Below, piece by piece: positions 1 through 5,765 of a stretch of DNA of 6,050 nt; the stretch's first letter is position 1; every line of letters starts with the position of its first letter. A program made the translations under genes and the position numbers. The stretch is taken from positions 1 to 6,050 of the forward strand of contig JAIELM010000019.1 in assembly GCA_019752975.1 (NCBI GenBank), given 5' to 3'. The stretch is from Undibacterium sp. (GTDB lineage: Bacteria > Pseudomonadota > Gammaproteobacteria > Burkholderiales > Burkholderiaceae_D). The notes under the pieces were generated by a model that worked only from the letters and a program-made list of their open reading frames with translations, ran no database searches and was not told the DNA's origin.

Positions 1-62
1 GACACATAGAGCAAAATCAGCGCAATCGACAAAATCACAAATTTTTTCTCAGTCCTATACAA
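1..62 (-). CDS. Possible divergent membrane or exported protein, N-terminal fragment
   Basis: On the minus strand a frame opens at a TTG (62-60) or a GTG (38-36) and runs off the left edge of the window. From the TTG it reads MYRTEKKFVILSIALILLYV. That is a positively charged start followed by an unbroken hydrophobic stretch, as in a signal anchor or transmembrane helix. No ATG is available. The TTG has an AGGA directly against it, which is too close, and the GTG has only a weak GAG about 9 bases upstream. The divergent rstA-like gene starts only 35 bases beyond the TTG, so their promoters would overlap. The fragment is about 20 codons, so hydrophobicity by chance is quite possible and function cannot be inferred. 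Confidence 0.25.
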   Translation of the reverse strand, partial: MYRTEKKFVILSIALILLYV

Positions 63-92
63 TCCTAAACTGTTGTTGGAATCAGCAAGGAA
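58..92 (+). promoter_or_regulatory. rstA-like gene: -10-like hexamer and ribosome binding site
   Basis: A -10-like TACAAT lies at 58-63 (5 of 6 to consensus), but no convincing -35 sits 16-18 bases upstream, so any promoter would need an activator or be weak. The ribosome binding site AAGGAA at 87-92 is good and stands 5 bases before the ATG at 98. It fixes the start of the regulator, even though the same frame stays open back to the window edge. Confidence 0.35.
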
Positions 93-97
93 AATCT

Positions 98-808
98 ATG
101 TATCGTGTCATGTTAGTAGAAGATGATGAGCGTCTCGCGGCGTTGGTGATTGAGTATCTTCAAGCCTATGAATTTACCGTTGACTGCGTGGTACGTGGTG
201 ATGTGGCCTTGGCGCATTTTCAAGCGACTAAGCCAGATCTGGTGGTCTTGGATTTGATGTTACCTGGTTTGGATGGCATGGTGGTTTGTCGGCAAATTCG
301 TGGCATTAGTCCGGTACCTATTTTGATTTTGACGGCGCGGGAAGATTCTTATGATGAAGTCTCCGCGTTAGAGCAAGGCGCGGATGATTTTGTCAGTAAG
401 CCTGTGCAACCACGCATCTTATTGGCGCGATTACGTGCCCTTGTACGGCGTATAGGCGACCCAGCAGAGACCACGGTTCCTGCCAGTGAACATGATCAGA
501 TTACTTTTGGTGCCTTGTCTATTTCACGTGCCGATAGATTGGTGTATTGGCGAAAAAAAGTGGTGGAACTTTCCAACACTGAATTTAAGCTGTTGATGAT
601 TTTGGTCGAATCGCCAGGGAAGGTTTTGTCACGTGATGACATCTTGATGAAAATGCGCGGGATCGAATTTGATGGTTTGGACAGAAGTATCGATAACCTG
701 ATCTCACGCGTGCGGCGTCGGTTTGATGATCAAAATTCAGAAAAAATTAAAACCGTATGGGGCGAGGGATATTTGTTTTCTCCCTCAGCTTGGGCTGAGC
801 CTTCATAA
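98..808 (+). CDS. rstA: Two-component response regulator, OmpR/PhoB family, RstA-like
   Basis: This is a cytoplasmic DNA-binding response regulator of 236 residues, normal length for the family. The receiver domain (about 2-115) shows the acidic pair E8/D9, phosphoacceptor D52 in LDLMLPG, T79 and K101 followed by proline, so it should be phosphorylatable. The winged-helix domain (about 134-230) has the recognition-helix segment around residues 188-209 (RGIEFDGLDRS then ISRVRRRF) and ends GEGYLFSPSAW. Both stretches strongly resemble Escherichia coli RstA. The start is the ATG with AAGGAA 5 bases upstream; the product begins MYRVMLVEDD, typical of the family. The expected partner is the RstB-like kinase at 4206-5534, but here three minus-strand genes lie between them. 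The gene converges on the exported-protein gene ending at 830. Family membership is secure; one-to-one equivalence with E. coli RstA and its regulon is inference. Confidence 0.95.
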   Translation: MYRVMLVEDDERLAALVIEYLQAYEFTVDCVVRGDVALAHFQATKPDLVVLDLMLPGLDGMVVCRQIRGISPVPILILTAREDSYDEVSALEQGADDFVSKPVQPRILLARLRALVRRIGDPAETTVPASEHDQITFGALSISRADRLVYWRKKVVELSNTEFKLLMILVESPGKVLSRDDILMKMRGIEFDGLDRSIDNLISRVRRRFDDQNSEKIKTVWGEGYLFSPSAWAEPS

Positions 809-829
809 ATCTCAGTGCAGCGGCTTGTT

Positions 830-1549
830 TCACTCAAATAAAGCAACGAGCGCTACAGGGCTGGTGCGGCTGATTAATTGTGCGTGATCTTTGGCGTTGG
901 CAAATAGTAAGTCGGTAGTGCGATAGAGTGCCGCGTCATCTGGCCAGATAGCGCTGTCGTCTTTGAATGCCAGTGTCAGCGTTTGTTGTGAGGTATGTTT
1001 CAGTTCGACGTGGGCGATGTTGTCTTTTTTTGCAAAGGCCAGGCGCACACCTAAACATTTTTTTCCACCCGCAGTGGCGTCTTGTGTGCCTAAGAAAGCT
1101 AAGGCTTGTTCGCAAGCAGCGCGTAGTTCGGCGATTTCATAGATGCCAGTATCACGAGTAACTATGCTGACGCGAAAACGAAAGCGCGCACTGCCACTTT
1201 TTTGATTCAAAACTAATTCAGCGTTATCGTCGTAGGCGGATTTCAATAGCGGAAGCGTGGCACGAGCTGCGCCATCGATACCCAAGTCTATGTGAGTGTT
1301 CTTGCCGACCAAATGCAGGCGAAGATTGCTTAGTGCATTGTTTTTATCGGTCGTGGCAATTTGCAGTTGCATCTGAATCAGGTTTTTGGCTTTGCCATAC
1401 TTCTCAAACCAAAGCATGGTTTTATACGCATCGCGGTAGCTCATCCATTCTGCATTTTTTGCCCTAGTCGCATCGTCCATGAGCTGTCCTTTTGCATGCA
1501 ACGCAAAAACAAGGCAAAGACTGGCAAGTAAGAGACGATACAAGTTCAC
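830..1549 (-). CDS. Exported protein of unknown function with one cysteine pair
   Basis: I do not recognise this 239-residue protein with certainty. It begins at a GTG 12 bases after the stop of the barrel gene, with AAAGAA as a modest ribosome binding site, so translation is probably coupled to that gene. Residues 1-21 form a signal peptide: R5, a hydrophobic core LLLASLCLVFAL, then LHAKGQ. The mature part contains a YKTMLWFEKYGKAKN segment (about 42-56), a predicted beta-rich middle with NLRLHLVGK (75-83) and LPLLKSAYDDNAELVLNQK (99-117), and two cysteines, C146 in RAACEQAL and C165 in GKKCLG, well placed for a disulfide. No catalytic motif is evident, and I see no membrane helix after the signal. 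A periplasmic location is likely. The layout recalls small periplasmic DUF2987-type proteins, but I cannot confirm that. It is the last gene of the minus-strand operon. Confidence 0.85.
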   Translation of the reverse strand: MNLYRLLLASLCLVFALHAKGQLMDDATRAKNAEWMSYRDAYKTMLWFEKYGKAKNLIQMQLQIATTDKNNALSNLRLHLVGKNTHIDLGIDGAARATLPLLKSAYDDNAELVLNQKSGSARFRFRVSIVTRDTGIYEIAELRAACEQALAFLGTQDATAGGKKCLGVRLAFAKKDNIAHVELKHTSQQTLTLAFKDDSAIWPDDAALYRTTDLLFANAKDHAQLISRTSPVALVALFE

Positions 1550-1561
1550 GATTATTCTTTA

Positions 1562-2563
1562 TTAAAAACGATAAGCGATTACCGACGATACCGATAGGCT
1601 ATTGCGACGATCAACTAAGGGACTATCAACACTACTGCCGACTAGTCGAGTTAAGTTCACTTTTGAGGCCAAGAGCCATGATGAACTGAAATTCCAATTC
1701 CAATACAGATTCGCGTGGATATCTTTGATTCCCGCGGTCGCGTTATATGGCTGATTAGGGCTACGAAGCACGGCATTGTTACTTACGCCAAAATAAGTCT
1801 CGGTGTAGGCTTTGTTGACAAAACTTGTGCCCAATCCTAGGTTGATATGATGGTGGGGCGCGATTTCTCTGACGCTATATTGAAGATCCGTGCTAAGACG
1901 TATGCCAGTTCTTCGTTGACCTGCTCCACCCACGAGATTGGTGTTTAAGCGCAGTCGCTCATTAAGCTGTAGATTATAAAACCCACCAACCAATATACGT
2001 CGTGGCAAGTTTTCTAGTCCGATTAATTGCTTGGAATTTTTGCCTGTGAGAACTTTCAGCGTGGTCTTGGCATCCGCCGTATTGTCCGAGGCATTGTTAG
2101 AATTACCGCCCGATGCCGCTGTCGTACCACCTATTCCAATTAATTTGAGATCGTCTAAAGAGCTGCTCGTCGGCATGCCCGAAATGTTGATTCGTATTTC
2201 ATTGTTAGCCAAATAGCTTAAGTCACCTATATTATTGTTGGTGCCTGAAGTTGAGCGACCAGGTTCGACGATGACTAAAGGTCCAAACTCCTTGTCGAAC
2301 CGTTCCGATAGATGCCAACCTAGACTAGAGCCTGAAACGAATATCCCATTGCTCCATTGTATTTGCAGAACCGGTAGCGCAAAGCGCTTGGTTTTTTCTG
2401 CGCCTTCGTAGATGGGGCGCGATAACACTCCTAGACCAATAAAGGTGTCTTGACTTCCGTCTGGCATTAAGTTGCGTGCAGGGGTTTGCGCTTGGCATGT
2501 CGTGCTAAAAGCCGCCATTGCCAAGCTGAGGGAAATTAGTAGTTGCAGTTTCTTCATATTCAT
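1562..2563 (-). CDS. MipA/OmpV family outer-membrane protein
   Basis: This is a predicted outer-membrane beta-barrel of 333 residues. In this family E. coli MipA links the transglycosylase MltA to PBP1B, while other members (OmpV) are barrels with roles in adhesion, osmolarity or drug susceptibility; which role applies here is not visible. Signs of the family are the early segment GLGVLSRPIYEGAEKTKRFALPVLQIQW (about residues 43-70), alternating hydrophobic strands, and a C-terminal strand ending SVIAYRF, whose final phenylalanine is the outer-membrane assembly signal. The ATG at 2563 is preferred because it yields a clean signal peptide (residues 1-25, cut after TTCQA); a second ATG at 2557 is nearly as good. 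A TTG at 2596 would put extra residues before the signal and lies inside an inverted repeat without a ribosome binding site. About 90 residues (100-190) are rich in S, N, G and D and look like an enlarged loop. Confidence 0.88.
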   Translation of the reverse strand: MNMKKLQLLISLSLAMAAFSTTCQAQTPARNLMPDGSQDTFIGLGVLSRPIYEGAEKTKRFALPVLQIQWSNGIFVSGSSLGWHLSERFDKEFGPLVIVEPGRSTSGTNNNIGDLSYLANNEIRINISGMPTSSSLDDLKLIGIGGTTAASGGNSNNASDNTADAKTTLKVLTGKNSKQLIGLENLPRRILVGGFYNLQLNERLRLNTNLVGGAGQRRTGIRLSTDLQYSVREIAPHHHINLGLGTSFVNKAYTETYFGVSNNAVLRSPNQPYNATAGIKDIHANLYWNWNFSSSWLLASKVNLTRLVGSSVDSPLVDRRNSLSVSSVIAYRF

Positions 2564-2581
2564 TCTTAAGAACGTGGCGAT

Positions 2582-2602
2582 CCAATATCGTTTCAATATT
2601 GG
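2582..2602. repeat. Perfect 7-base inverted repeat upstream of the MipA/OmpV gene
   Basis: CCAATAT at 2582-2588 and ATATTGG at 2596-2602 flank a 7-base loop. There is no T-run on either strand, so this is not an intrinsic terminator. It lies in the gap between the lipoprotein gene and the barrel gene and just downstream of a candidate internal promoter. It could be an operator or a 5' untranslated stem, or an intergenic stem that stabilises the operon message. Confidence 0.4.
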
Positions 2603-2613
2603 GAAACCGCCAT

Positions 2614-2642
2614 TTTACAATCGAAGAAGAATAATTTCGCAA
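2614..2642 (-). promoter_or_regulatory. Candidate internal promoter for the MipA/OmpV gene
   Basis: Read on the minus strand, TTGCGA (2642-2637) and TGTAAA (2619-2614) are spaced by 17 bases; each matches consensus at 4 of 6 positions. It overlaps the gap after the lipoprotein stop and would let the last two genes be transcribed separately. The evidence is spacing and partial hexamer match only. Confidence 0.28.
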
Positions 2643-2657
2643 ACAATAGCGAAGCCA

Positions 2658-3917
2658 TTACCGCAAATACCTCATTGGAGTATATTCTACGGCCTCATCG
2701 CTACGCGCAATTTCGATTAAATAATACGGTGAGACGATAGCCATGGTGCACGCGTATTGAGCATTTTCGGCAGGTTCGGTATCTCTGTGGCTGAGCATCA
2801 GTTTTCCCGCAGCACGCCACACTCTCATATCGGCGATGTCATGACATCCAGAAGGGCGGTTTCCTAAAAAGACACCGACGATCATGTTCTTAGTGAAATC
2901 GACTAGCGGTAGTTCAGGAGTCGGGGTTCTACGGGTGTTGAATTCTAACCATAGCTTGGCCCATGCCGCTTGGTCCTTGATTAGCACATTTCTCGTACCA
3001 ATCTCGTAGGATGCATCGTTGCCTTTGAATATTCTTGAGGGTGAGATTAAGGCTCGGCTGACATTATTAAATTCGACTGGCAAGTCAAGCTTACGGGTTT
3101 CGACGACACTCATAGGGGTACTTGTCGAAGAACTGCTTGGGTCACAACTAGCGATGCTAATTAATTCTTGTTCAATAAAATCAGCGCTCAGTTTTTGTCC
3201 GTCAGAACTGATTTTTACAATTTGTGTAGTGCTACAGTTATTGGGTGTTTTAAATAGCGTTGCGATCACCATGCGCGTGGCAAAATTGGTGTTTTCCGAG
3301 AGGAAGGTTTTTTGCTTGAGTGTTTCTTCAAGGCTCATATTTGGACTTCTCGCGGGTGGGCTGCTGATGATCAATAGCTGATCCCAGGCAGTTTTATCCT
3401 TGATGACCAAGTTGCCGCTACCCGCGCCTCGATAGAAAGAGAGATCCAACGCAGTTGTCGCTAAGCTAGTACTGGCTTTGGGCGTAACAAGTAGTTGCTG
3501 TACTTGATGTGCTGATCCCAAGCCTAAATCGGCCTTGTCTAAATGGGTGATGATCGTATTGAAAAAAGCCTTATTGGCTGGATCGACGCAAGAATTTGTA
3601 GGTCCCGCGATGGAGTCAGCCTTGCTACACAAAATGTTTTGTACGGAACCACTATAAAGTGTTTGTTGATAACTCGCATCGGCACAAGTTCCGGCTTTGT
3701 CCCATAATATCTGCTTCTGGTCGATAAGGAAGAGGCGATTATTTAATTGAGCGCAATCGGCGCTGTTGGCGAGGGCGACGAAATCACTGGTGATGAGGGG
3801 TGCTGGTGTGACCTTGTTTTCTGGAGTTGCTGCGGTCTTGGTGTTGCCGTTGCCGTTGCCACCACAGCCGATCAGTATGCTGAGTAGCGACAAGCTGAGG
3901 ATAAGATTTTTCTGCAT
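2658..3917 (-). CDS. Outer-membrane lipoprotein with two tandem PrcB_C-like domains
   Basis: This is a 419-residue lipoprotein. The signal peptide ends in the lipobox LIGC with C18 as the lipidated residue; G19 follows, with no aspartate retention signal, so the outer membrane is expected. A G/N/T/P-rich linker (19-42) leads to an N-terminal domain (about 44-145) with cysteines C55, C78, C97 and C110, enough for two disulfides, and the segment DSIAGPTNSC. Two related units follow. Copy 1 (about 162-258) has LVIKDKTAWDQL, FATRMVIATLF and a C228/C258 pair. Copy 2 (about 294-409) has VLIKDQAAWAKLW, FTKNMIVGVFLGNRPSGC and a C358/C390 pair, ending SPYYLIEIARSD. Copy 2 matches the PrcB_C pattern, named for the Treponema dentilisin-complex subunit PrcB. 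Whether this protein regulates or binds a protease is unknown. The ATG has GGAGA 6 bases upstream. It is first in the operon, with 94 bases before the next gene. Confidence 0.85.
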   Translation of the reverse strand: MQKNLILSLSLLSILIGCGGNGNGNTKTAATPENKVTPAPLITSDFVALANSADCAQLNNRLFLIDQKQILWDKAGTCADASYQQTLYSGSVQNILCSKADSIAGPTNSCVDPANKAFFNTIITHLDKADLGLGSAHQVQQLLVTPKASTSLATTALDLSFYRGAGSGNLVIKDKTAWDQLLIISSPPARSPNMSLEETLKQKTFLSENTNFATRMVIATLFKTPNNCSTTQIVKISSDGQKLSADFIEQELISIASCDPSSSSTSTPMSVVETRKLDLPVEFNNVSRALISPSRIFKGNDASYEIGTRNVLIKDQAAWAKLWLEFNTRRTPTPELPLVDFTKNMIVGVFLGNRPSGCHDIADMRVWRAAGKLMLSHRDTEPAENAQYACTMAIVSPYYLIEIARSDEAVEYTPMRYLR

Positions 3918-3979
3918 GAGGTATCTCCGTATTTACATAATTTCGCATAATGAACGCTCAGCTATGGTAGAAGATAATA
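3918..3979 (-). promoter_or_regulatory. Candidate promoter and 5' leader of the lipoprotein operon
   Basis: On the minus strand a -10-like TATTAT lies at 3979-3974. The bases where a -35 would fall match the consensus poorly but coincide with the tandem 11-base repeats, as in PhoB-type activator promoters where the operator replaces the -35. Transcription would start near 3967, giving a leader of about 50 bases that ends in the GGAGA ribosome binding site at 3928-3924. The assignment is inferred from geometry. Confidence 0.35.
3931..3950 (-). repeat. Tandem 10-base near-repeat in the lipoprotein gene leader
   Basis: Read on the minus strand, TTATGCGAAA is followed directly by TTATGTAAAT, agreeing at 7 of 10 positions. 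It lies 14-33 bases before the lipoprotein start. Direct half-sites about one helical turn apart suit an OmpR-family regulator, and binding here would block transcription or initiation. It could also be chance in AT-rich DNA. Confidence 0.3.
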
Positions 3980-3994
3980 TGAGGCTAAACATCT

Positions 3995-4025
3995 TCAAAT
4001 TAAAGTGAAATTGTCTTGAAATTGT
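3995..4025. promoter_or_regulatory. Tandem 11-base direct repeats, candidate RstA-like operator
   Basis: TGAAATTGT occurs exactly at 4006-4014 and 4017-4025, an 11-base period, and a degenerate copy TCAAATTAA (6 of 9) sits in phase at 3995-4003. Tandem half-sites with an 11-base period are the known binding architecture of OmpR/PhoB-family winged-helix regulators. The site lies between the divergent lipoprotein and kinase genes, next to the candidate -10 at 3974-3979. The RstA-like regulator of this window is the natural candidate to bind it, though the sequence is not an obvious E. coli RstA box. The repeats are seen directly; the regulator assignment is inference. Confidence 0.5.
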
Positions 4026-4063
4026 ATATTTGGCGCTGTTTGTTTTTGAAGAGAATTAAATTT

Positions 4064-4092
4064 ATTCCAACTTGCTCAGACTATCTTATAAA
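4064..4092 (+). promoter_or_regulatory. Weak candidate promoter for the sensor kinase gene
   Basis: TATAAA at 4087-4092 is a good -10-like hexamer, but the hexamer 17 bases upstream, ATTCCA, matches -35 consensus at only 3 of 6 positions. Transcription would start near 4099, placing the 11-base repeats about 75-105 bases upstream, a possible activator distance, and leaving a leader of about 107 bases. Confidence 0.25.
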
Positions 4093-4139
4093 ATGCGCAT
4101 CGATAAGACCTTATATCCACGGAATTTACGCCAATTTAA

Positions 4140-4158
4140 CAGCTAGTCCATCTAGCTG
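4140..4158. repeat. Perfect 7-base inverted repeat upstream of the kinase gene
   Basis: CAGCTAG (4140-4146) and CTAGCTG (4152-4158) flank the 5-base loop TCCAT, ending 47 bases before the kinase start. There is no T-run, so it is not a terminator. It may be an operator or a hairpin in the kinase message leader. Confidence 0.4.
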
Positions 4159-4205
4159 ATTTCAAGCTACTTAGTGCAACCTATAGACACAGATAATCAA
4201 GCATA

Positions 4206-5534
4206 GTGAATCGACTTTTTTTACGTTTTTTGCCGCCAGTTTTACTCTCCATCGCCCTTGCGAGCGTCTTGGTGTATGTGCTTGGGGCATGGTGGTTTGG
4301 TGATCCGGTTGAGCAAAATGCGGCAAGGCAGGCGGCACCGCAACTATTTTTATTGGAGAATTATGTCGATCAAGCGCCTAGTGATGAGTGGTTATCGCGC
4401 TTAAATCGTATCCGAGAAGTGTCTCCCGTAAAGATGGAACTGATTTCCTTGAACTCTGCCTTAGCCAGCTTAAACGAAGTGCAGCAGCAAGCTCTGCAAA
4501 AAGGAAAAGTAGTCATGGATGTACCTCACAAGGCCTTCTATCGACGTGTAGATTTAATTGGCAGTCGTTATGTGGGTAGTGAAACGGACGTACTTTACGC
4601 CTATGACTTACCGATTGATGCTTGGTTAAATATGAAGATGGAGTTGTTGCGCTACTTTATCGTCGCGCTAATCCTATTGGTTCCTATCGCCTTTTGGTCG
4701 CGTTCACATTGGCGTGAGGTGGCGGCGTTGATGCAGGTTGCTGAACAATTTGGACAGGGTCAATTGAGTGTGAGGGCCGAGGTGAAAGCAAAAACCAGCA
4801 TGGCTCCACTAGCGCAGCAAATCAATCAAATGGCAACGCATATTGAACAATTAATCGGGGCGCAGAAAATGCTCTTGCATGCGGTATCGCATGAACTTAG
4901 AACACCGATTGCGCGGTTGGCATTTGGCCTAGAGTTATTGCACGGCGACCTAAGCAATGCGGCTAATTTAAATCGACGTATTGCCGGGATGAGCTTAGAC
5001 GTAGAAGAGCTTAATAGCTTGGTTAATGAGTTATTAACGATGGCAAAATTAGAGCAGCAAATGAGCCCATCGACGGCAGAAAAAGTGTGCCTTAACAGTG
5101 AGCACTTTGTTGCTGCTTGTTTAGATAAACTGACCTTGCAACATCCAAATAAGGCAGTGCAAGTGAATATTGATGTGGCCGCATTAGCTTTTTTTGCCGA
5201 TGAAAAGTTACTTAAAAGGGCGTTTGAAAATCTGCTCAAAAATGCCTTGAAGTATGCAGAAGAAGTGATCTTCATCTGCGTGAGTCGACCGCTAGAAAAT
5301 GAAATTCATATTGCGGTAGAAGATGATGGTAGCGGCATCCCTGAAGAGCAAAGAGAGAAAATTTTTGATGCTTTTTATCGCCTAGATCGCAGTCGAGATA
5401 AGGCTACCGGTGGTTTTGGCTTAGGCCTAGCCATCGTTAAACAAGCGATGATTTTGCAGCAGGGGCGTGTGCTAGTCGAACAATCTGATCTGGGCGGTGC
5501 ACGCTTTGTTTTGGTGTTGGAACAAGCAATATAG
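4206..5534 (+). CDS. rstB: Two-component sensor histidine kinase, RstB-like
   Basis: This is an inner-membrane sensor kinase of 442 residues. Transmembrane segment 1 is about residues 8-31, a periplasmic sensing region spans 32-146, and segment 2 is about 147-165. A HAMP linker (about 166-220) leads to the dimerisation domain with the H-box AVSHELRTP, H229 being the predicted phosphorylated histidine. The ATP-binding domain shows the N-box ENLLKNALKY (N346), G1 box EDDGSGIP (372-379), F-box FDAFYRLD (387-394) and G2 box GGFGLGLAIV (402-411). All catalytic elements are present. The GTG start is chosen because it puts a positively charged tail before segment 1 and the next in-frame ATG is at residue 77; the ribosome binding site is weak. 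It should autophosphorylate and pass phosphate to D52 of the RstA-like regulator. The gene is monocistronic: a terminator follows at once, and the upstream neighbour is divergent. Confidence 0.95.
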   Translation: MNRLFLRFLPPVLLSIALASVLVYVLGAWWFGDPVEQNAARQAAPQLFLLENYVDQAPSDEWLSRLNRIREVSPVKMELISLNSALASLNEVQQQALQKGKVVMDVPHKAFYRRVDLIGSRYVGSETDVLYAYDLPIDAWLNMKMELLRYFIVALILLVPIAFWSRSHWREVAALMQVAEQFGQGQLSVRAEVKAKTSMAPLAQQINQMATHIEQLIGAQKMLLHAVSHELRTPIARLAFGLELLHGDLSNAANLNRRIAGMSLDVEELNSLVNELLTMAKLEQQMSPSTAEKVCLNSEHFVAACLDKLTLQHPNKAVQVNIDVAALAFFADEKLLKRAFENLLKNALKYAEEVIFICVSRPLENEIHIAVEDDGSGIPEEQREKIFDAFYRLDRSRDKATGGFGLGLAIVKQAMILQQGRVLVEQSDLGGARFVLVLEQAI

Positions 5535-5582
5535 TGACCACGTCTCTTGTTGCTAGACTACAGTACGGTCGCTATTTTTTTT
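5532..5582 (+). terminator. Intrinsic terminator of the kinase gene
   Basis: TAGTGACC (5532-5539) pairs with GGTCGCTA (5567-5574) over 8 positions with one G-U pair, and a nested GTCT/AGAC stem (5542-5545 with 5555-5558) lies in the loop. Eight Ts follow directly (5575-5582). The stem begins at the kinase stop codon itself. This separates the two-component region from the genes that follow. Confidence 0.7.
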
Positions 5583-5672
5583 CTTTACTAAGTCTACTTG
5601 TTGCCTCATGCTGAAACAGTTGTGATGACTTTGCGCAAGATTATCTATATTCCGCAAAAAGGTGAGACTTAG

Positions 5673-5765
5673 ATGTCCCTACAACTTCAATGGATCAGCA
5701 TAATAAAAAATTTTCTTGTAGTAATCCGTAATGGTGAGTGTGGGGTCACCAAGATTGGCGAGTAG
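5673..5765 (+). CDS. Possible 30-residue peptide with a strong ribosome binding site
   Basis: An ATG at 5673 opens a 30-codon frame closed by TAG at 5763-5765. The sequence AGGTGA at 5660-5665, within a longer AAAAAGGTGAG, is an excellent Shine-Dalgarno match 7 bases upstream. The peptide starts MSLQLQWISIIKNFLVVI, a hydrophobic or amphipathic helix with few charges, then NGECGVTKIGE. It overlaps the first hairpin of the RNA candidate, so ribosome passage could alter RNA folding, as with a leader peptide. A small membrane peptide is an alternative. I know no homologue; it may be chance. Confidence 0.3.
   Translation: MSLQLQWISIIKNFLVVIRNGECGVTKIGE

Noticed and set aside
2..97. In-frame upstream extension of the response regulator
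   Set aside because: There is no start codon in that stretch, and the AAGGAA site plus the family N-terminus fix the ATG at 98.
784..799. CTCAGC-TTGG-GCTGAG hairpin at the end of the regulator gene as an intrinsic terminator
   Set aside because: It lies inside the coding sequence and has no T-run on either strand; it may still slow polymerase between the convergent genes.
2564..2596. TTG at 2596 as the start of the MipA/OmpV gene, adding 11 residues
   Set aside because: It has no ribosome binding site, lies in an inverted repeat and spoils the signal peptide; ATG 2563 gives a standard one.
3019..3381. 120-codon plus-strand frame inside the lipoprotein gene
   Set aside because: It is antisense to the conserved PrcB_C-like region, and I see no ribosome binding site or family signature.
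3931..3960. Resemblance of TTTCGCATAATG to a XerC half-site of dif
   Set aside because: Only one half-site matches; the expected spacer and XerD half (TTATGTTAAAT-like) are absent.
4826..5275. 149-codon open frame on the minus strand inside the kinase gene
   Set aside because: It overlaps the conserved kinase core in antisense, and its S/C/N-rich product is a mirror of that coding sequence.
5630..5658. TTTGCG...CGCAAA inverted repeat as a recombination or att site
   Set aside because: The arms are only 6 bases, the spacing is 17 and no second copy is visible in the window.
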